The notes: generated by a model not told the origin, from the letters alone. DNA of 64,000 bases from Porphyromonas gingivicanis JCM 15907 (GCF_000614585.1 NZ_BAKX01000003.1:124001-188000); one strand, 5' to 3'; positions 1 to 10,988 are shown, counted from the first letter of the stretch. Numbers and translations: made by a program.

Positions 1-3
1 CTG

Positions 4-113
4 TTTTATTTGCCTTACTGCAAATCCTCTGTACAAACATTGCAAACCTTCTGTGTAAACCTTCAAAACGATTATAGGTTTTGGGACAGAGGGTTATAGG
101 TTTCGAATGGGAG
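4..113. repeat. 22-bp-period intergenic repeat array (array A)
   Basis: Four to five degenerate units follow each other every 22 bases, beginning near 4, 26, 48, 70 and 92. Two internal copies are easy to see: the segments at 19-38 and 41-60 match at 16 of 20 positions, and the segments at 70-86 and 92-108 share a TTATAGGTTT core. The same 22-base register occurs in four other arrays in this window. The array may continue upstream of base 1. The remaining bases up to 269 show no gene that I can support. Confidence 0.6.
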
Positions 114-269
114 AAGCCGTTAGAGCTTCGATAAGGTTTTGTAAAGGTGGATGAATAGACCTTGGAGCTTGTCTTTTATTAAATAAAGTAATAGCTTGAG
201 TAACCCACCATGCTGTATATTTATCTTATGATTTTGGATAACTTTGTAGGGTAGAAAGCAACAATCAAA

Positions 270-1034
270 GTGGAGTACAAAGCACAAGATACAGGATATT
301 TTACCGAACAATATGCGGGCTTAGACCGCTCAAGGGGGCTTCGAGCTTTTTTGTTGCTCTTGGCAATGACTCTTTTTGCTCTATCGATAACTAATTTGTG
401 GGCGATATACGCTCCCCCGAAGGACTTATTAGGGCAACTGTTGCACTCCGCATTCTCTTCTGTTCTTACCTTTGGGATAGTTCCCTTTCTCTTTACTTAC
501 GTTCAGATACCCAAAGGGTTTCGATGGAGTTATTTAGGATTGCAACCTATGCGAAAGCTCTCACGAGCTCTTTGGATAAAACTTTTTATAGGCACGCTCT
601 TTGCCTTGGTTTTAATCGCAGGCACTTCCTATGCGAGCAATTATCTAATAGAACATTGGAGTGGAGTGTGGGGAGACTATTTGAGAACCTTACAAGAGCG
701 GATTGAGGAGGCTACAGCTTTCATAAAACAGCCTACAACATTGGGCATTGCTATTGTTAGGATTGCGGTTATTTCTTTGCTAACGGGGGTAGTAGAAGAG
801 TTGTATATGCGAGGAGTACTACAACCTTTACTTATTCGTACAACGAAGAGTGTACATATAGGTATTCTACTTACAGCCCTGATTTTCTCGTTGTTACACT
901 TGGCTCCTTCGTACCTTTTGCCTATTTTTATCTATGGATTGCTTTTTGGTTACTGGAGACACTACACGGGCTCTCTTTATCCCAGTATGCTGCTACATAT
1001 ACTGAATAATTTATTGACCCTCTTAGTCTCGTGA
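270..1034 (+). CDS. CPBP family intramembrane glutamic endopeptidase
   Basis: This is a membrane protease of the CPBP (CAAX protease/bacteriocin-processing, Abi) family; the substrate cannot be told. All three family motifs are visible: EExxxR as EELYMR at residues 176-181, FxxxH at 206-210 and HxxxN at 243-247. They lie in hydrophobic segments typical of a six-to-eight-helix protein, and 254 residues is a normal length. The start is a GTG at 270; no better ATG lies nearby. The stop overlaps the first codon of the downstream nuclease gene by four bases, suggesting translational coupling. In bacteria such proteins process peptides or confer self-immunity, but nothing nearby resembles a bacteriocin, so a housekeeping role is as likely. 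Confidence 0.85.
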   Translation: MEYKAQDTGYFTEQYAGLDRSRGLRAFLLLLAMTLFALSITNLWAIYAPPKDLLGQLLHSAFSSVLTFGIVPFLFTYVQIPKGFRWSYLGLQPMRKLSRALWIKLFIGTLFALVLIAGTSYASNYLIEHWSGVWGDYLRTLQERIEEATAFIKQPTTLGIAIVRIAVISLLTGVVEELYMRGVLQPLLIRTTKSVHIGILLTALIFSLLHLAPSYLLPIFIYGLLFGYWRHYTGSLYPSMLLHILNNLLTLLVS

Positions 1035-4000
1035 TTATGCCGTACGCTCCAGATTTTCTCCATACTTTGGCAAAGCGGGTCGTATCTACATCTACCGATC
1101 GACTGTATGAGCATTGCTTTGTTTTTCCTTCTCACCGTGCGGGAACTTTCTTTAAGCACTATATTAGTCAGATGCTCGATGTTCCTGCTTTTGCTCCGCA
1201 GGTTATTACTATTGAGGAGTTGGAGTTTCGCTTATCAGGTCTGAAGCAAGCGGGAAAAACTTATCTTTTGTGTACCCTTTTAGAAGAGCTGTATCGTCTA
1301 CGGCAAGAGAGGCAACCCGAGTATACTTGGGAGGCGGGTATTGTTGCCATGGATCATTTTGAGCGAATACTTCGAGATTTCAACGATATAGATCTCTTTT
1401 TAGCTCCTGCCGATAAAATATTTCGTAATATGGAGCATCTTGAAGAGCTGACTTCAATAGACTATTTGACCGAAGAGCAACGTGCCACTATTGTACAGTT
1501 TTGGGGGACACTCCCCAGCTCCATAGGGCATTCCTCTTCGCTTTCTATGGGAGAGGAGTTTAGCTCTATCCTTTCGGAAATGGAGCTGCTCTATACTCGT
1601 TTTCGTGAGCGATTACAGAGAGAGGGGGTAGGATATCAAGGTATGATGGCACGGAACATCGTAGAGATGGACGAAAAGCTCTTTGTGGAGCATCTTGCCA
1701 CTTTCTTGCAACGAAAGATTAAGCATATTACCATTGCGGGTCTTTACCAAATAACCCCTGCCGAACGTCTCCTGCTACAACGCCTTAGTCAATACTCTTC
1801 TCTTTTTTCCATAGAATTTATTTGGGAAGATCTTCCTTATAGTGCCGATACGAGACTAAAGGATAGTGAATGGAGCAAGATTATAGCAACGCTCTTGCCG
1901 AAAATAAAGCCTTCTTTGGAGGGGAGGTTTTGAAATCCAACATCCCTCTTACGCTTCCTGAGATAGAGATTATAAAGACTTCTTCCGATATGGGTAGAAG
2001 TCGAATAGTACCTACTTTGCTGCAGGAGATAGAGCTTCTTGATGCCGAAGCGGTAAACAACCTGCGCTGTGCCATAGTGTTACCGCAAGAGAAGGCTTTA
2101 GTTCCTCTTTTGGAGGCGATAAAACCTATCAAGAAAGATATTAATATCACGATGGGTTACCCTTTGAGCAATAGTTCTACAGCTATATGGGTGCGGCGTT
2201 TTATCGATTTGCATCTTAATGTTCGCTGGCAGGGAGCTAAGGTTTTATTGCCTGCCAAGCTCTTAAAGGTCCTGCTCCGCCATCCGATGACACGCTTGCT
2301 TTTGTCTGAAAAGGAGATTATCGCCTTAGAAAACCTCTTAAAGAATAGCTTCTACTATGTGGACTTTGCTGCTATTCAAGCGTTGAAAGAGGTGCAAATA
2401 TCCTCTCTATTACGCCTCTTCCTTACTCCTTTGAGTCAAGGAGTAGAATTGCTATATACTTTACAAGAGCTTTTAGAGGCATTGGGCAAGAAACTTTATC
2501 TAACATTACCCGAAGAGGATGAGGAGACGTTAAGACACTTTGCCCAGTTGGAGATAGAGTTTACGCAGACTTACACTACTGTTGTAGTGCAATTGCTCAA
2601 TATCGTAGAGCCTCTGCAAGAGCCTCTTAATCTTACGATAACGGTGCGCTTGTTACGTCAACTGGTAGAGGGAGAGAATACGCCTTTTGAGGGTGAGCCT
2701 CTTTTAGGTTTGCAGGTAATGGGTTTTTTGGAGTCTCGTCTTATCAATTTTGATTATCTCATTATCCCCGATGCCAATGAGGGTATGCTTCCCAAAGGCA
2801 AGAGTAGTACTGTCTTTGGCTACATACCCAATGCGCTAAGGATAGGTTATGGGCTACCGACCTATAGGTTTAATGATTATATAGAGAGTTACCACTTTTA
2901 CCGCCTCATTAGTCGTGCTCGGCGTGTCTACTTTGTTACGGGGAGCAGTCAAGACTATGAACCTTCTCGTTATCTAAGGCAGATGCGCTATCTACTTGGT
3001 TATCCTATACGAGAGCGTTTGGTGCAAATTTCCTTGACTGATAGTCATACCCCTCCGATTACGATTAAGAAAAATGAAGAGGTTATAGCACTCTTGGAGC
3101 GTTATATGGGAGAGGCTTTACCTAAACAGCCAGCTCTCTCGGCGAGCAGTATCTATGATTTTGCTCAATGTCCACTCCGTTTTTATTTCAAGCATCTGTG
3201 TGCCATAGGCGATCCTGAAAAGGATGAAGAGTTTCTCAATGCAGGAAAGTTTGGAAGTATTGTACACAATACGATGCAACAGCTTTATAAGCCTTTTGAA
3301 GGTCAGCTCTTACTCAAGCAAGATATAGATTACTACTTAGACCCTAAGGGTGGGTTACAAACGGTAGATTCTATTATTAGAAAAGAGTATGCCTTTATCG
3401 TACTCAATAAGGAAGCTCCCTCCGCCCACGATATAGAGGGTATTCATGAGGTTTACTGCCGTATGGTGCGTAAATATGTTTGTGCTATTTTGGAGCATGA
3501 CAGAAGGTATGAAAATCTTACCTATTGTGCTTCGGAGTATTCGTTTCTTTTCTCTCTTCCCTTGGATAATGGGCGCCGTGTGCGCATCAAAGGTTTTATA
3601 GATAGAGTAGACCAAGTAGAGGGGGGTACTCGTATTATTGATTACAAGACGGGAAGCGATAAGGGAGTTTTCCCCACTATGACTTCTCTCTTTTTTCCTA
3701 CAGATAAGGATAAGGCGAGTAAGGCTATCCCTCAGCTACTCCTCTATGCCTATTACTGGTATGCACATAAGGATAGCTCTCGTCCCATCTTGCCTACACT
3801 CTATGCTCTCAAAGAGTTGAGCAAAAATCCAGCGCATCCCATCCCTCCTTTAGATTGAAAGAGTTACCCAAAAATGAAACAGAAATAAAAGATTTCAGAG
3901 AGGAAACTATTGTTCATCCCTTTACCGAGGAGTTAAAACGCTGTTTGGAAAATCTTTTTGACCCTACACAAGATTTTTCTCAAACCCCCATTTCAGATTT

Positions 4001-4040
4001 TTGTACCTACTGCTCCTATAAGGATATTTGTGGTAGATGA
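1031..4040 (+). CDS. AddB-like PD-(D/E)XK nuclease with Fe-S cysteines, two frameshifts
   Basis: The reconstructed protein of about 1000 residues resembles the AddB-like PD-(D/E)XK proteins of Bacteroidota that act with a UvrD-type helicase in double-strand-break processing. The nuclease core appears as IIDYKTG near 3640, and the iron-sulfur cysteines as a CPLRFYF motif near 3170 plus CTYCSYKDIC at the very C terminus. The reading frame changes twice by minus one: between about 1870 and 1900 (no clear homopolymer) and between about 3821 and 3853 (A5 and C runs available). As written, the last three cysteines are out of frame. The start is GTG 1031 or ATG 1037. The expected AddA-like helicase partner is not adjacent. 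Confidence 0.75.
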
Positions 4041-4065
4041 TGAACGAAAATAAAAAGACTTTACA

Positions 4066-6107
4066 ATGAATACGATACAAGAAAAAATCAAAACTCTATT
4101 TCTAAATCCCTCCACACCTTATGGGGCATATCCTTTTGATAAGATAAAGCAAGAGGTTTACGGGGAGGTTTTCACCGAGGCAATACGACTTTATAGGGCT
4201 GAGTTTGAGGCTCTGATTACTAATACAGATGCACCCAATTTTGAAAATACGATTGTTGCTTTAGAACATTTGGGTGCAGCTTTGGAAGCTGTTGAAGGAG
4301 CTTTTTACAACCTGCTCCACTGCCATGGAAACGACTTTATGATGGAGCTGGCAGAGCAACTATCGCCCGAATTGACTCGACTCTCCAACGATGTTTCTCT
4401 TTCGGAAGCCCTCTTTGTTCGAGTAAAAAAGGTTTATGATGAACGAGAAAAGTATGACTTGGACGAGGCTGATCGTCGCCTTTTAGACAATTGCTATAAG
4501 GGGTTTGTGCGCAGTGGTGCCCTGCTTAATGAAGAGGATAAAAAGCGTTTGCGAGCTTTGCGTGAAGAGTTGAGCCGAGATACTCTTACCTTTGGGAACA
4601 ATGTTATCAAAGAGGAGAACGAATTTAGACTATATGTACCCAGCGATGAGGCATTGAAGCTACTTCCCTCAGCGCTACTTAGTAAGGCTCGACAAAGAGC
4701 GCAGGAAGAGCGAGGAGTAGAGGGGTATCTTTTCGACCTTTCGTTCCCCTCAATACAAGGTATTATGAAGTTCTGTACATCATCGGAGCTTCGTCGAGAA
4801 ATGTTTTTAGCTAAGGCTCAACTTTGTTGTAAGGAAAATGAGACCAATAATACAGAGATTACTCGACGTATTGTAAACAATAGACTGAAAGTAGCTAATC
4901 TGTTAGGCTATCCTACCTATGCCGATTTTGCTTTGGAGGAGCGTATGCTCAATACCCCTCAGCGCGTATTAGACTTTTTGGAGCATCTACGGGAGGCTTA
5001 TATCGAGCAAGCTCGAGGAGAGATAAGTCAGATTGCCAAACTCAAAGAGGAGGGAGAGCTTGAACCTTGGGATATAGACTTTTACTTTGAGCGTTATAAA
5101 GAGCAGCACTATGCTATCTCTCAAGAGGAGTTGCGCCCCTATTTTCCCTTAGAAAAAGTGATAAAAGGCGTGTTAGGTTTGGCAGAAAAACTCTATGATA
5201 TCCAGTTCAAGAGTGTTCAGCTCCCTGTTTACGAGCCAGAGGTTTATTCCTATGAGGTGTGGGATAGAGAACCACAACGTTTCATAGGCTTACTTTACTT
5301 AGATTTCTTCCCTCGTAAGGGCAAGAGAAGTGGAGCTTGGATGAATAATCTGAAAGAGCAAAATGGCGAACAACGTCCTCATATCCTCTTAGTGATGAAC
5401 TTTACTCCTCCTTCAGAAGAGCTCCCTTCGCTACTTACCCCAAATGAGGTAAATACATTTTTACATGAGTTTGGACATGGTCTTCATGGCTTGCTTAGTC
5501 AGTGTAAATATACTTCATTGAGTGGTACTAACGTAGTGAGAGACTTTGTAGAGCTACCCAGTCAAATTATGGAAAATTGGCTAAGAGAGCCTGACTTCAT
5601 TCAATCTTTTGCTCGTCACTACAAGACCAATGAGGCGATGCCCGTAGAGTTGTTGAAGAAGATGTTAGAGGCAGAGCAATATCCCGTTGGGTATAGCATG
5701 TTGCGACAGCTTTCTTTCGGATTTTTGGATATGGCTTACCATACTCGTCGAGAACCTCTGGAGGTTGCTTGTGATTTGGAAGCATTCGAACGCGATGCCA
5801 CTGCTTGGTACGTATTACTCCTCCTCGTCCTAAGGGGTGTATTATGAGTAACTCCTTTGGGCATCTTTTCTCGGGTGGCTATGCTGCAGGATACTACGGG
5901 TACAAGTGGAGCGAGGTATTGGATGCTGATGCTTTTTCCCTTTTCTTGGAGAGAGGAATTTTTGATAGAGAGACGGCTCGAGCTTTTCGTAAGGAGATAT
6001 TGGAGAGAGGAGATACAGCTAAGGCTATGGAACTCTTTGTTTCTTTTAGAGGAAGAGAACCTCAGATAGAAGCTCTTCTTAAGAGAGATGGGATTGTTGT
6101 AAAATAA
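4066..6107 (+). CDS. M3 family oligopeptidase / peptidyl-dipeptidase Dcp-like, one frameshift
   Basis: A zinc metallopeptidase of family M3 (thimet oligopeptidase/Dcp type), which cleaves short peptides in the cytoplasm or periplasm. The HEFGH zinc motif lies at residues 467-471, followed by the conserved stretch with [11 protein letters not shown]. The C-terminal part [21 protein letters not shown] is typical of the family. The first frame ends at 5847; the rest continues in another frame from about 5805. Adding one T at the TT of 5804-5805 restores a continuous protein of about 680 residues, the usual length. No signal peptide is visible. It probably helps peptide use together with DPP11. 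It lies 25 bases downstream of the nuclease gene. Confidence 0.88.
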
Positions 6108-6118
6108 GATTTTGTAAG

Positions 6119-7353
6119 GTGGCACTCAACTATCTATTTTTACTGTTCATTTTAGGCGGTGTGTTGTTTGGCGTGGTAACGGCTCTCTTTTCGAATCGTC
6201 CCGATGTTTTTCAACAGATTGTTACAGCTATCTTTGACCAGTCGACCAATGCTATACAGATAACTATAACCTTGACAGGGATACTCTGTTTCTTTATGGG
6301 ACTGATGAAAGTAGCTGAGAGGAGTGGTGCTATGGAGCGTTTGGCAGTGAAAATAAGCCCTCTTTTGAGTATGCTTTTTCCCTCTATCCCCAAAGGACAT
6401 CCCGTTTTGAGCAGTATATTTATGAATTTGTCTGCCAACCTTCTTGGTTTGGACAATGCTGCGACTCCTTTGGGATTGCAGACTATGAAGCAGTTGCAGG
6501 GTATCAATCCTAATAAGGGGACGGCTTCCGATGCGATGATTATGTTTATAGCCCTTAATGCCAGCGGGCTAACTATCATTCCCATAAGTATCATTGCCTT
6601 TCGTTTAGAGGCTGGAGCAACCAATCCTACAGATGTATTTTTGCCGATTCTTTTGGCGACCTTAGCATCAACTCTCACGGCGATAACGTTAATTGCCTTG
6701 AAGCAGAAAATCAATTTGTTACAAAAGCCCTTTTTATTTCTCTTAGGCTTTATTGCTCTTTTGATAGCGGGAGTAGTTGTGTTGCGCAATAGTTTGTCTT
6801 CGGAGGTGTTTGCTCTCTATACAACTATGTTTGCTGCCTTGCTCCTTTTGGCTATTATATCATTGATTTTTATTCGGGGTATTCGAGCTAAAATCAATGT
6901 CTATGATGCTTTTGTAGATGGAGCTAAAGAGGGTATTGGTACAGCTGTAAAAATTGTTCCCTATCTTCTTGCTATGCTGGTGGCGATAGGGGTTTTTAGA
7001 GCATCTGGAGGTATGGATGTTGTTATTGAGGCTGTTCGGTGGCTTTTTTCTCTCATTGGGGTTCGTACAGATTGGATAGAAGCTTTACCCACCATGCTTA
7101 TGAAGCCTCTTAGTGGCAATGGCGCGAGAGCTCTTATGGTAGATGCGATGCACACTTTTGGGCGGATAGCTTGGTCGGACGTTTAGCTTCTATCGTACAG
7201 GGAAGCACCGATACAACTTTTTATATTATAGCTCTCTATTTTGGAAGTATAGGCGTCAAGAAGATACGCTATACGGTGGGAGTTTCTCTATTGGCAGATT
7301 TGGTAGGAGCTATTGCAGCTATTGTTATTACCTATCTATTCTTTACACTATAA
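6119..7353 (+). CDS. SpmA/SpmB-like nucleoside-recognition-domain membrane protein, one frameshift
   Basis: A polytopic membrane protein of about 410 residues combining two nucleoside-recognition (Gate) domains, as in the fused spore maturation proteins A/B found in many Bacteroidota. Typical signatures are NLLGLDNAATPLG in the first half and QGSTDTTFYIIALYFGSIG in the second. These proteins are not tied to sporulation in this phylum; transport of a small solute is the usual guess. The frame breaks at the GGG of 7160-7162, and one extra G restores the expected FGADSLVGRL. The start is a GTG at 6119, eleven bases after the peptidase stop, so it is probably in the same operon. Confidence 0.82.
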
Positions 7354-7371
7354 TATATTATTTGAAACACA

Positions 7372-7794
7372 ATGAGTGTATATTATTTTAGCGAGAGAGG
7401 ACAGAAAGTGCCTCCCATTCACCGTTTAGTAGTACGCCGATGGATACGGGAAGTAGTTCATAGATGGGGACGAGAACTGGGGACTATTTCTTATCTCTTT
7501 ACGAATGATGAAGGAATTTTGGAGACCAATCGTCAATACCTCGACCATGATTATTATACAGATATTATCACTTTCAACACCCAGGTAGATGAGCAAGATG
7601 ACCGTGTTTTTGGCGATATTGTTATAAGCCTCGATACGATAAGGAGCAATGCAGAGAAGTTTGCCACAGAGTATGCCGAAGAGTTGCACCGTGTATTGAT
7701 ACATGGTATACTGCACCTCGTGGGCTTGGATGACCACACCGAAGAAGAGGAAAAAACGATGAGAAAAGCCGAAGACGATGCTCTAGCCTTCTAA
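7372..7794 (+). CDS. ybeY: Endoribonuclease YbeY (rRNA maturation)
   Basis: YbeY is a small zinc-dependent RNase involved in 16S rRNA 3' end maturation and ribosome quality control. The 140-residue length is normal. The signature reads HGILHLVGLDDH; the first two histidines match the HGxLHLxG consensus, while the third metal ligand falls in the DDH segment, one residue later than in the Escherichia coli HxxxHxxxxxH arrangement. Bacteroidota homologues often vary here. The start ATG at 7372 lies 18 bases after the SpmAB-like gene, so it is likely the last gene of that transcription unit. Confidence 0.9.
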   Translation: MSVYYFSERGQKVPPIHRLVVRRWIREVVHRWGRELGTISYLFTNDEGILETNRQYLDHDYYTDIITFNTQVDEQDDRVFGDIVISLDTIRSNAEKFATEYAEELHRVLIHGILHLVGLDDHTEEEEKTMRKAEDDALAF

Positions 7795-7853
7795 AGAATC
7801 TGCTCAACGGAACTTCTTTATTGAGAAATTGAACCGGAGAGGGTGGAAAACTC

Positions 7854-7885
7854 TTTAGTTTATATAGACCCTATCACTATATTTG
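7854..7885 (+). promoter_or_regulatory. Candidate Bacteroidota-type promoter
   Basis: TATATTTG at 7878-7885 matches the -7 consensus TAnnTTTG exactly. A TTTAG at 7854-7858, nineteen bases upstream, is an acceptable -33 element. It would start transcription near 7892, giving a leader of about 36 bases for the epimerase-like gene. Confidence 0.55.
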
Positions 7886-7927
7886 TTTAACTTTGAGTAT
7901 AAGATGTACTTAAAAAAGGAGGTGGAT

Positions 7928-8947
7928 ATGTCACAAAAAATAAAAGTCTTGCTCACAGGTGCTGGGAGTAGCATAGGGAGAAACATCCTAAAAACTTTAC
8001 TTGTCCACAAGGAGCAGTTCGATATTACTGCATTTGATGTTAAGAAGGGAAAGACGATGAACTTCTTAGAACATTTTAAAGCAGAGGTAAAGGTTATCTA
8101 CGGAGACTTGGCCATACCAGAAGAGAGCATCGAGGCTACAACGGATAAAGATTTTGTTATCCACTGTGGGTATCTATCCGAATCTGCCTCTAATCGTAAT
8201 CCTCGATTGGCACAAAAGATAAATGTAATGGGTACTCGCTACTTGGTAGAGAATTTGGAGTGCTACTCTCCTTCTTGCTTTTTAGCTATGATATCGACTG
8301 TGGGAGTATATGGAGATCGTCTCCGATCGCCTATGATTACGGTAGGAGATTTTACAGCTCCCTCTATAGGAGATAGCTATGCTCTTTCTCTCTTACAAGC
8401 AGAAAAATTTGTTCAGGATAGTCGTTTGGAGTGGACTATCTTTCGCCCAGGGATTGTTTTAGATACAGAGGAAAGTTTCTTGGATAGCTCTTTCTTCAAA
8501 ATGCCTTTGACCTCTCACTTGGAGTTTGTACACATTCGAGACTTGGCCTTTGCTGTGGTGAGTAGCTATGAGCGTAGAGCTTCTCTATGGAACAGGACTT
8601 TCAATGTAGGAGGAGGAGACCTTTGTCGAGAAATTTATCAAAACTTTGTTCAAAGGCTCATAAAGATAGCAGGCTGGGGTGATATAGATTTTCCCGAACG
8701 CTCTTTTGCTACGTATAATAGATATGGAGGGTATTTCTCCGATGGAGATGCCTTGGAAGAGATAATGCATTTTAGGGCACACACATTGGAGCACTTCTTT
8801 GAAGAGTTACAGAAGTCTCAAACTCTTATCAGTCGCCTGACAACGAAGGTATTTGGGGACTTGCAAAAGAAGAATTTTTTAGCTCAGAGCGAGCCTTATA
8901 AGGCTTTCAAACAGAACGATGAAGAGAAGTTAAGACTCTATTTCTAA
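7928..8947 (+). CDS. NAD(P)-dependent epimerase/dehydratase family (extended SDR) protein
   Basis: An extended short-chain dehydrogenase of about 340 residues. The N terminus carries the nucleotide-binding GAGSSIG (GxxGxxG) after a beta strand, followed by an acidic residue (FDVKKG). The substrate cannot be read from the sequence. The start at ATG 7928 is chosen over an upstream in-frame ATG because a strong AAGGAGG at 7916-7922 precedes it, which is unusual since Shine-Dalgarno sequences are generally weak in this phylum. It has its own candidate promoter and a terminator downstream, so it is probably monocistronic and well translated. Confidence 0.75.
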   Translation: MSQKIKVLLTGAGSSIGRNILKTLLVHKEQFDITAFDVKKGKTMNFLEHFKAEVKVIYGDLAIPEESIEATTDKDFVIHCGYLSESASNRNPRLAQKINVMGTRYLVENLECYSPSCFLAMISTVGVYGDRLRSPMITVGDFTAPSIGDSYALSLLQAEKFVQDSRLEWTIFRPGIVLDTEESFLDSSFFKMPLTSHLEFVHIRDLAFAVVSSYERRASLWNRTFNVGGGDLCREIYQNFVQRLIKIAGWGDIDFPERSFATYNRYGGYFSDGDALEEIMHFRAHTLEHFFEELQKSQTLISRLTTKVFGDLQKKNFLAQSEPYKAFKQNDEEKLRLYF

Positions 8948-8992
8948 GTTTTCTTCCTTTTCTTTGACAAATAAGTAGCACTTTTTTTGACT

Positions 8993-9029
8993 TGGGTAGA
9001 GTTTTCTACCCAGTCTTCTTTTTTTTAGT
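8993..9029 (+). terminator. Rho-independent terminator after the epimerase-like gene
   Basis: The inverted repeat TGGGTAGA / TCTACCCA has a three- to four-base loop and is followed by a T-rich tract ending near 9029. It lies only a few bases before the start of the next gene. Confidence 0.6.
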
Positions 9030-9033
9030 TTTT

Positions 9034-10929
9034 ATGCTTATATCGGGTAAATTATTTCGTTCCTTATTACTTTTTATAGCTCTCTTCTTTATCTTTTCCT
9101 GTACACAAGAGGGCACATCCTTTAGGCGTGTTGCACTTGCTCCAATAGACTGTGTAGACCCTTTGGTTGGGAGTCTTTCTCTGGGGCAGAAGCCTCTTCC
9201 TGCCATCGTACAGCTACCCCATGCACTGCTCTCTATCAGTCCTATGAAGGCAGACTTTAGAAGTAACTATATAGAGGGTTTGCCTTTAGTGTCATTTTCT
9301 TCTATGGGGGGAACGCAACTCTATTTTTGTCCGCTTCTCTCAGACTCGACTCAAACCGATTATACACCCCATTATACTTATGACTATGAGGCTATAACAC
9401 CTTATAGCTATCAAGTTTTTCTCGACAAAGAGCAGGTGCATTGTAGTTTTTCTCTTCAAGAACGAAGCGGTATTTACCTTCTCGATTTTAAGGAGTCTGT
9501 AGCGCAGGAGCGTTTGTTGCAGTTTCGTTCTTCTGAAAGTGAAGCTATCTTTCGAGTAGACTCGCTCAATAAGGTCTATGCTACCTTTCCTCTCAAAGGT
9601 CGAGGAAATTTGTTCCTTTACTTAGAGGCTAATTTGCCGTTGGAAACAAGTGTGCCCCAAAGTGAAACAAGGCAACTGCTCTTAAAAGCACCTACAGGTT
9701 GTGAAGAATTAGTTGTGCGCTATGGTATCTCTTTGATAGACCATGAGCAAGCGCAAAAGAACTTGGAGCGAGAGATACCTTCTTATGAGTACAATGTCGT
9801 TTCCAAAGCTGCTCGTAACGTTTGGAGTACCTCTTTAGGGCGTATTAAACTTGAAGGAGGTACTTTTGAGGAGCAGTCTATCTTTTACACAGCTCTATAT
9901 CGTTCTTTGACAGCTCCCGTTTGCATTTCGGAATATGGGCGTTACTACTCTGCAATAGATGACTCCGTGCACAGTGACGAGGGGGTGCCTTTTTACACTA
10001 ATGATCGTACCTCTGAATCTTTTCGATCATTGCATCCTCTCAAAACACTTCTTTTCCCAGAAATAGAACAACAGATATTGAACTCCTATATTCGGATGGC
10101 TCATAAAGTGAATAATAAAGAGCTTCCCGCTTACCCTTCATTTGGGGGTGATATTGCCACTGCATTGGATAGAAATAGAATGCTCGAAATCTTTACTGAT
10201 GCTTATAGCAAAGGATTGACAGACATAGATATACAAACTATATATCAAGTAGCAGATAGCTATATAGATAGAGACCTTTCCGATGCCTACGACCGATGGT
10301 GCTATGGGAAAATAGCGGCTTTTAGCGGACGCCCTATTAAGGAAAATCAAAAGAAAAAGATGGAGGTTGTAAGTTCTCCTTCAATCTCTTTAATATATCA
10401 ATTAGAGCCTTACAATATAAGAGAGATAATAGACCGTTCTGGGTCGGTAGAGACATTTGAAACACTCTTAGATCAGCGGATGTCTTCCGTTCTGTTAGAG
10501 CCATTAACAGTACACAATATCTATGGTTACTACCTCTACTCCTTTACCGATAATCCTGCCAAAAGTCAGAAGATAATACGTCATATACTTAAGAAAAACT
10601 GCCGTCTTGACCCTGCAGGCTTCCCAACAACAGTTGATGGAGCTTCTTGGGGGGCTTCGGTCGTCTTCTGTATGTTGGGCTTTTATCCTGTTACTCCAGG
10701 TTCAAGTGAGTACACTATTGGCTCGCCTATCTTTACCAAAGCAACTTTGGATCAAGGGGGAGGACGCTACTTCGTATTGGAGGCAGAGAGAGCTTCGGAA
10801 CGAGAAAAGTATGTAGGGGCTGTACTCCTTAATGAGCAACCGCTTAAGCAATTGCATTTTTCTCACAAAAGTATTGCTCAGGGAGGTAGCCTAAAGATGA
10901 AAATGTATGCTAAGCCCTACAAAAATTAG
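9034..10929 (+). CDS. GH92-like lipoprotein with degenerate catalytic motifs
   Basis: Related to glycoside hydrolase family 92 (alpha-mannosidases). The N-terminal beta domain begins with CVDPLVGS. The hallmark FYTALYRSLTAP occurs mid-protein, and DRWCYGKIA and LGFYPVTPGSSEYTIGSPIF occur later. A lipoprotein signal ending in FFIFSC argues for the start at ATG 9034 rather than an upstream TTG. At about 630 residues it is shorter than the usual 700-760. The HGNEPSHH motif reads instead as VHNIYGYY, and the GN(E/D)D motif reads as TTVD, so at least part of the catalytic machinery is missing. It may be an inactive, sugar-binding or repurposed paralogue; nothing nearby suggests a glycan-use locus. 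Confidence 0.72.
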   Translation: MLISGKLFRSLLLFIALFFIFSCTQEGTSFRRVALAPIDCVDPLVGSLSLGQKPLPAIVQLPHALLSISPMKADFRSNYIEGLPLVSFSSMGGTQLYFCPLLSDSTQTDYTPHYTYDYEAITPYSYQVFLDKEQVHCSFSLQERSGIYLLDFKESVAQERLLQFRSSESEAIFRVDSLNKVYATFPLKGRGNLFLYLEANLPLETSVPQSETRQLLLKAPTGCEELVVRYGISLIDHEQAQKNLEREIPSYEYNVVSKAARNVWSTSLGRIKLEGGTFEEQSIFYTALYRSLTAPVCISEYGRYYSAIDDSVHSDEGVPFYTNDRTSESFRSLHPLKTLLFPEIEQQILNSYIRMAHKVNNKELPAYPSFGGDIATALDRNRMLEIFTDAYSKGLTDIDIQTIYQVADSYIDRDLSDAYDRWCYGKIAAFSGRPIKENQKKKMEVVSSPSISLIYQLEPYNIREIIDRSGSVETFETLLDQRMSSVLLEPLTVHNIYGYYLYSFTDNPAKSQKIIRHILKKNCRLDPAGFPTTVDGASWGASVVFCMLGFYPVTPGSSEYTIGSPIFTKATLDQGGGRYFVLEAERASEREKYVGAVLLNEQPLKQLHFSHKSIAQGGSLKMKMYAKPYKN

Positions 10930-10988
10930 ATTTTTTGTGGAGGTCGTACAGAGTTTGTGGAATTTGAATAAGACTTCTACTAATACTT

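Noticed and set aside
6211-6789. 192-codon minus-strand frame
   Set aside because: It is a complement of the SpmAB-like membrane protein gene; the basic and hydrophobic composition comes from the opposite strand.
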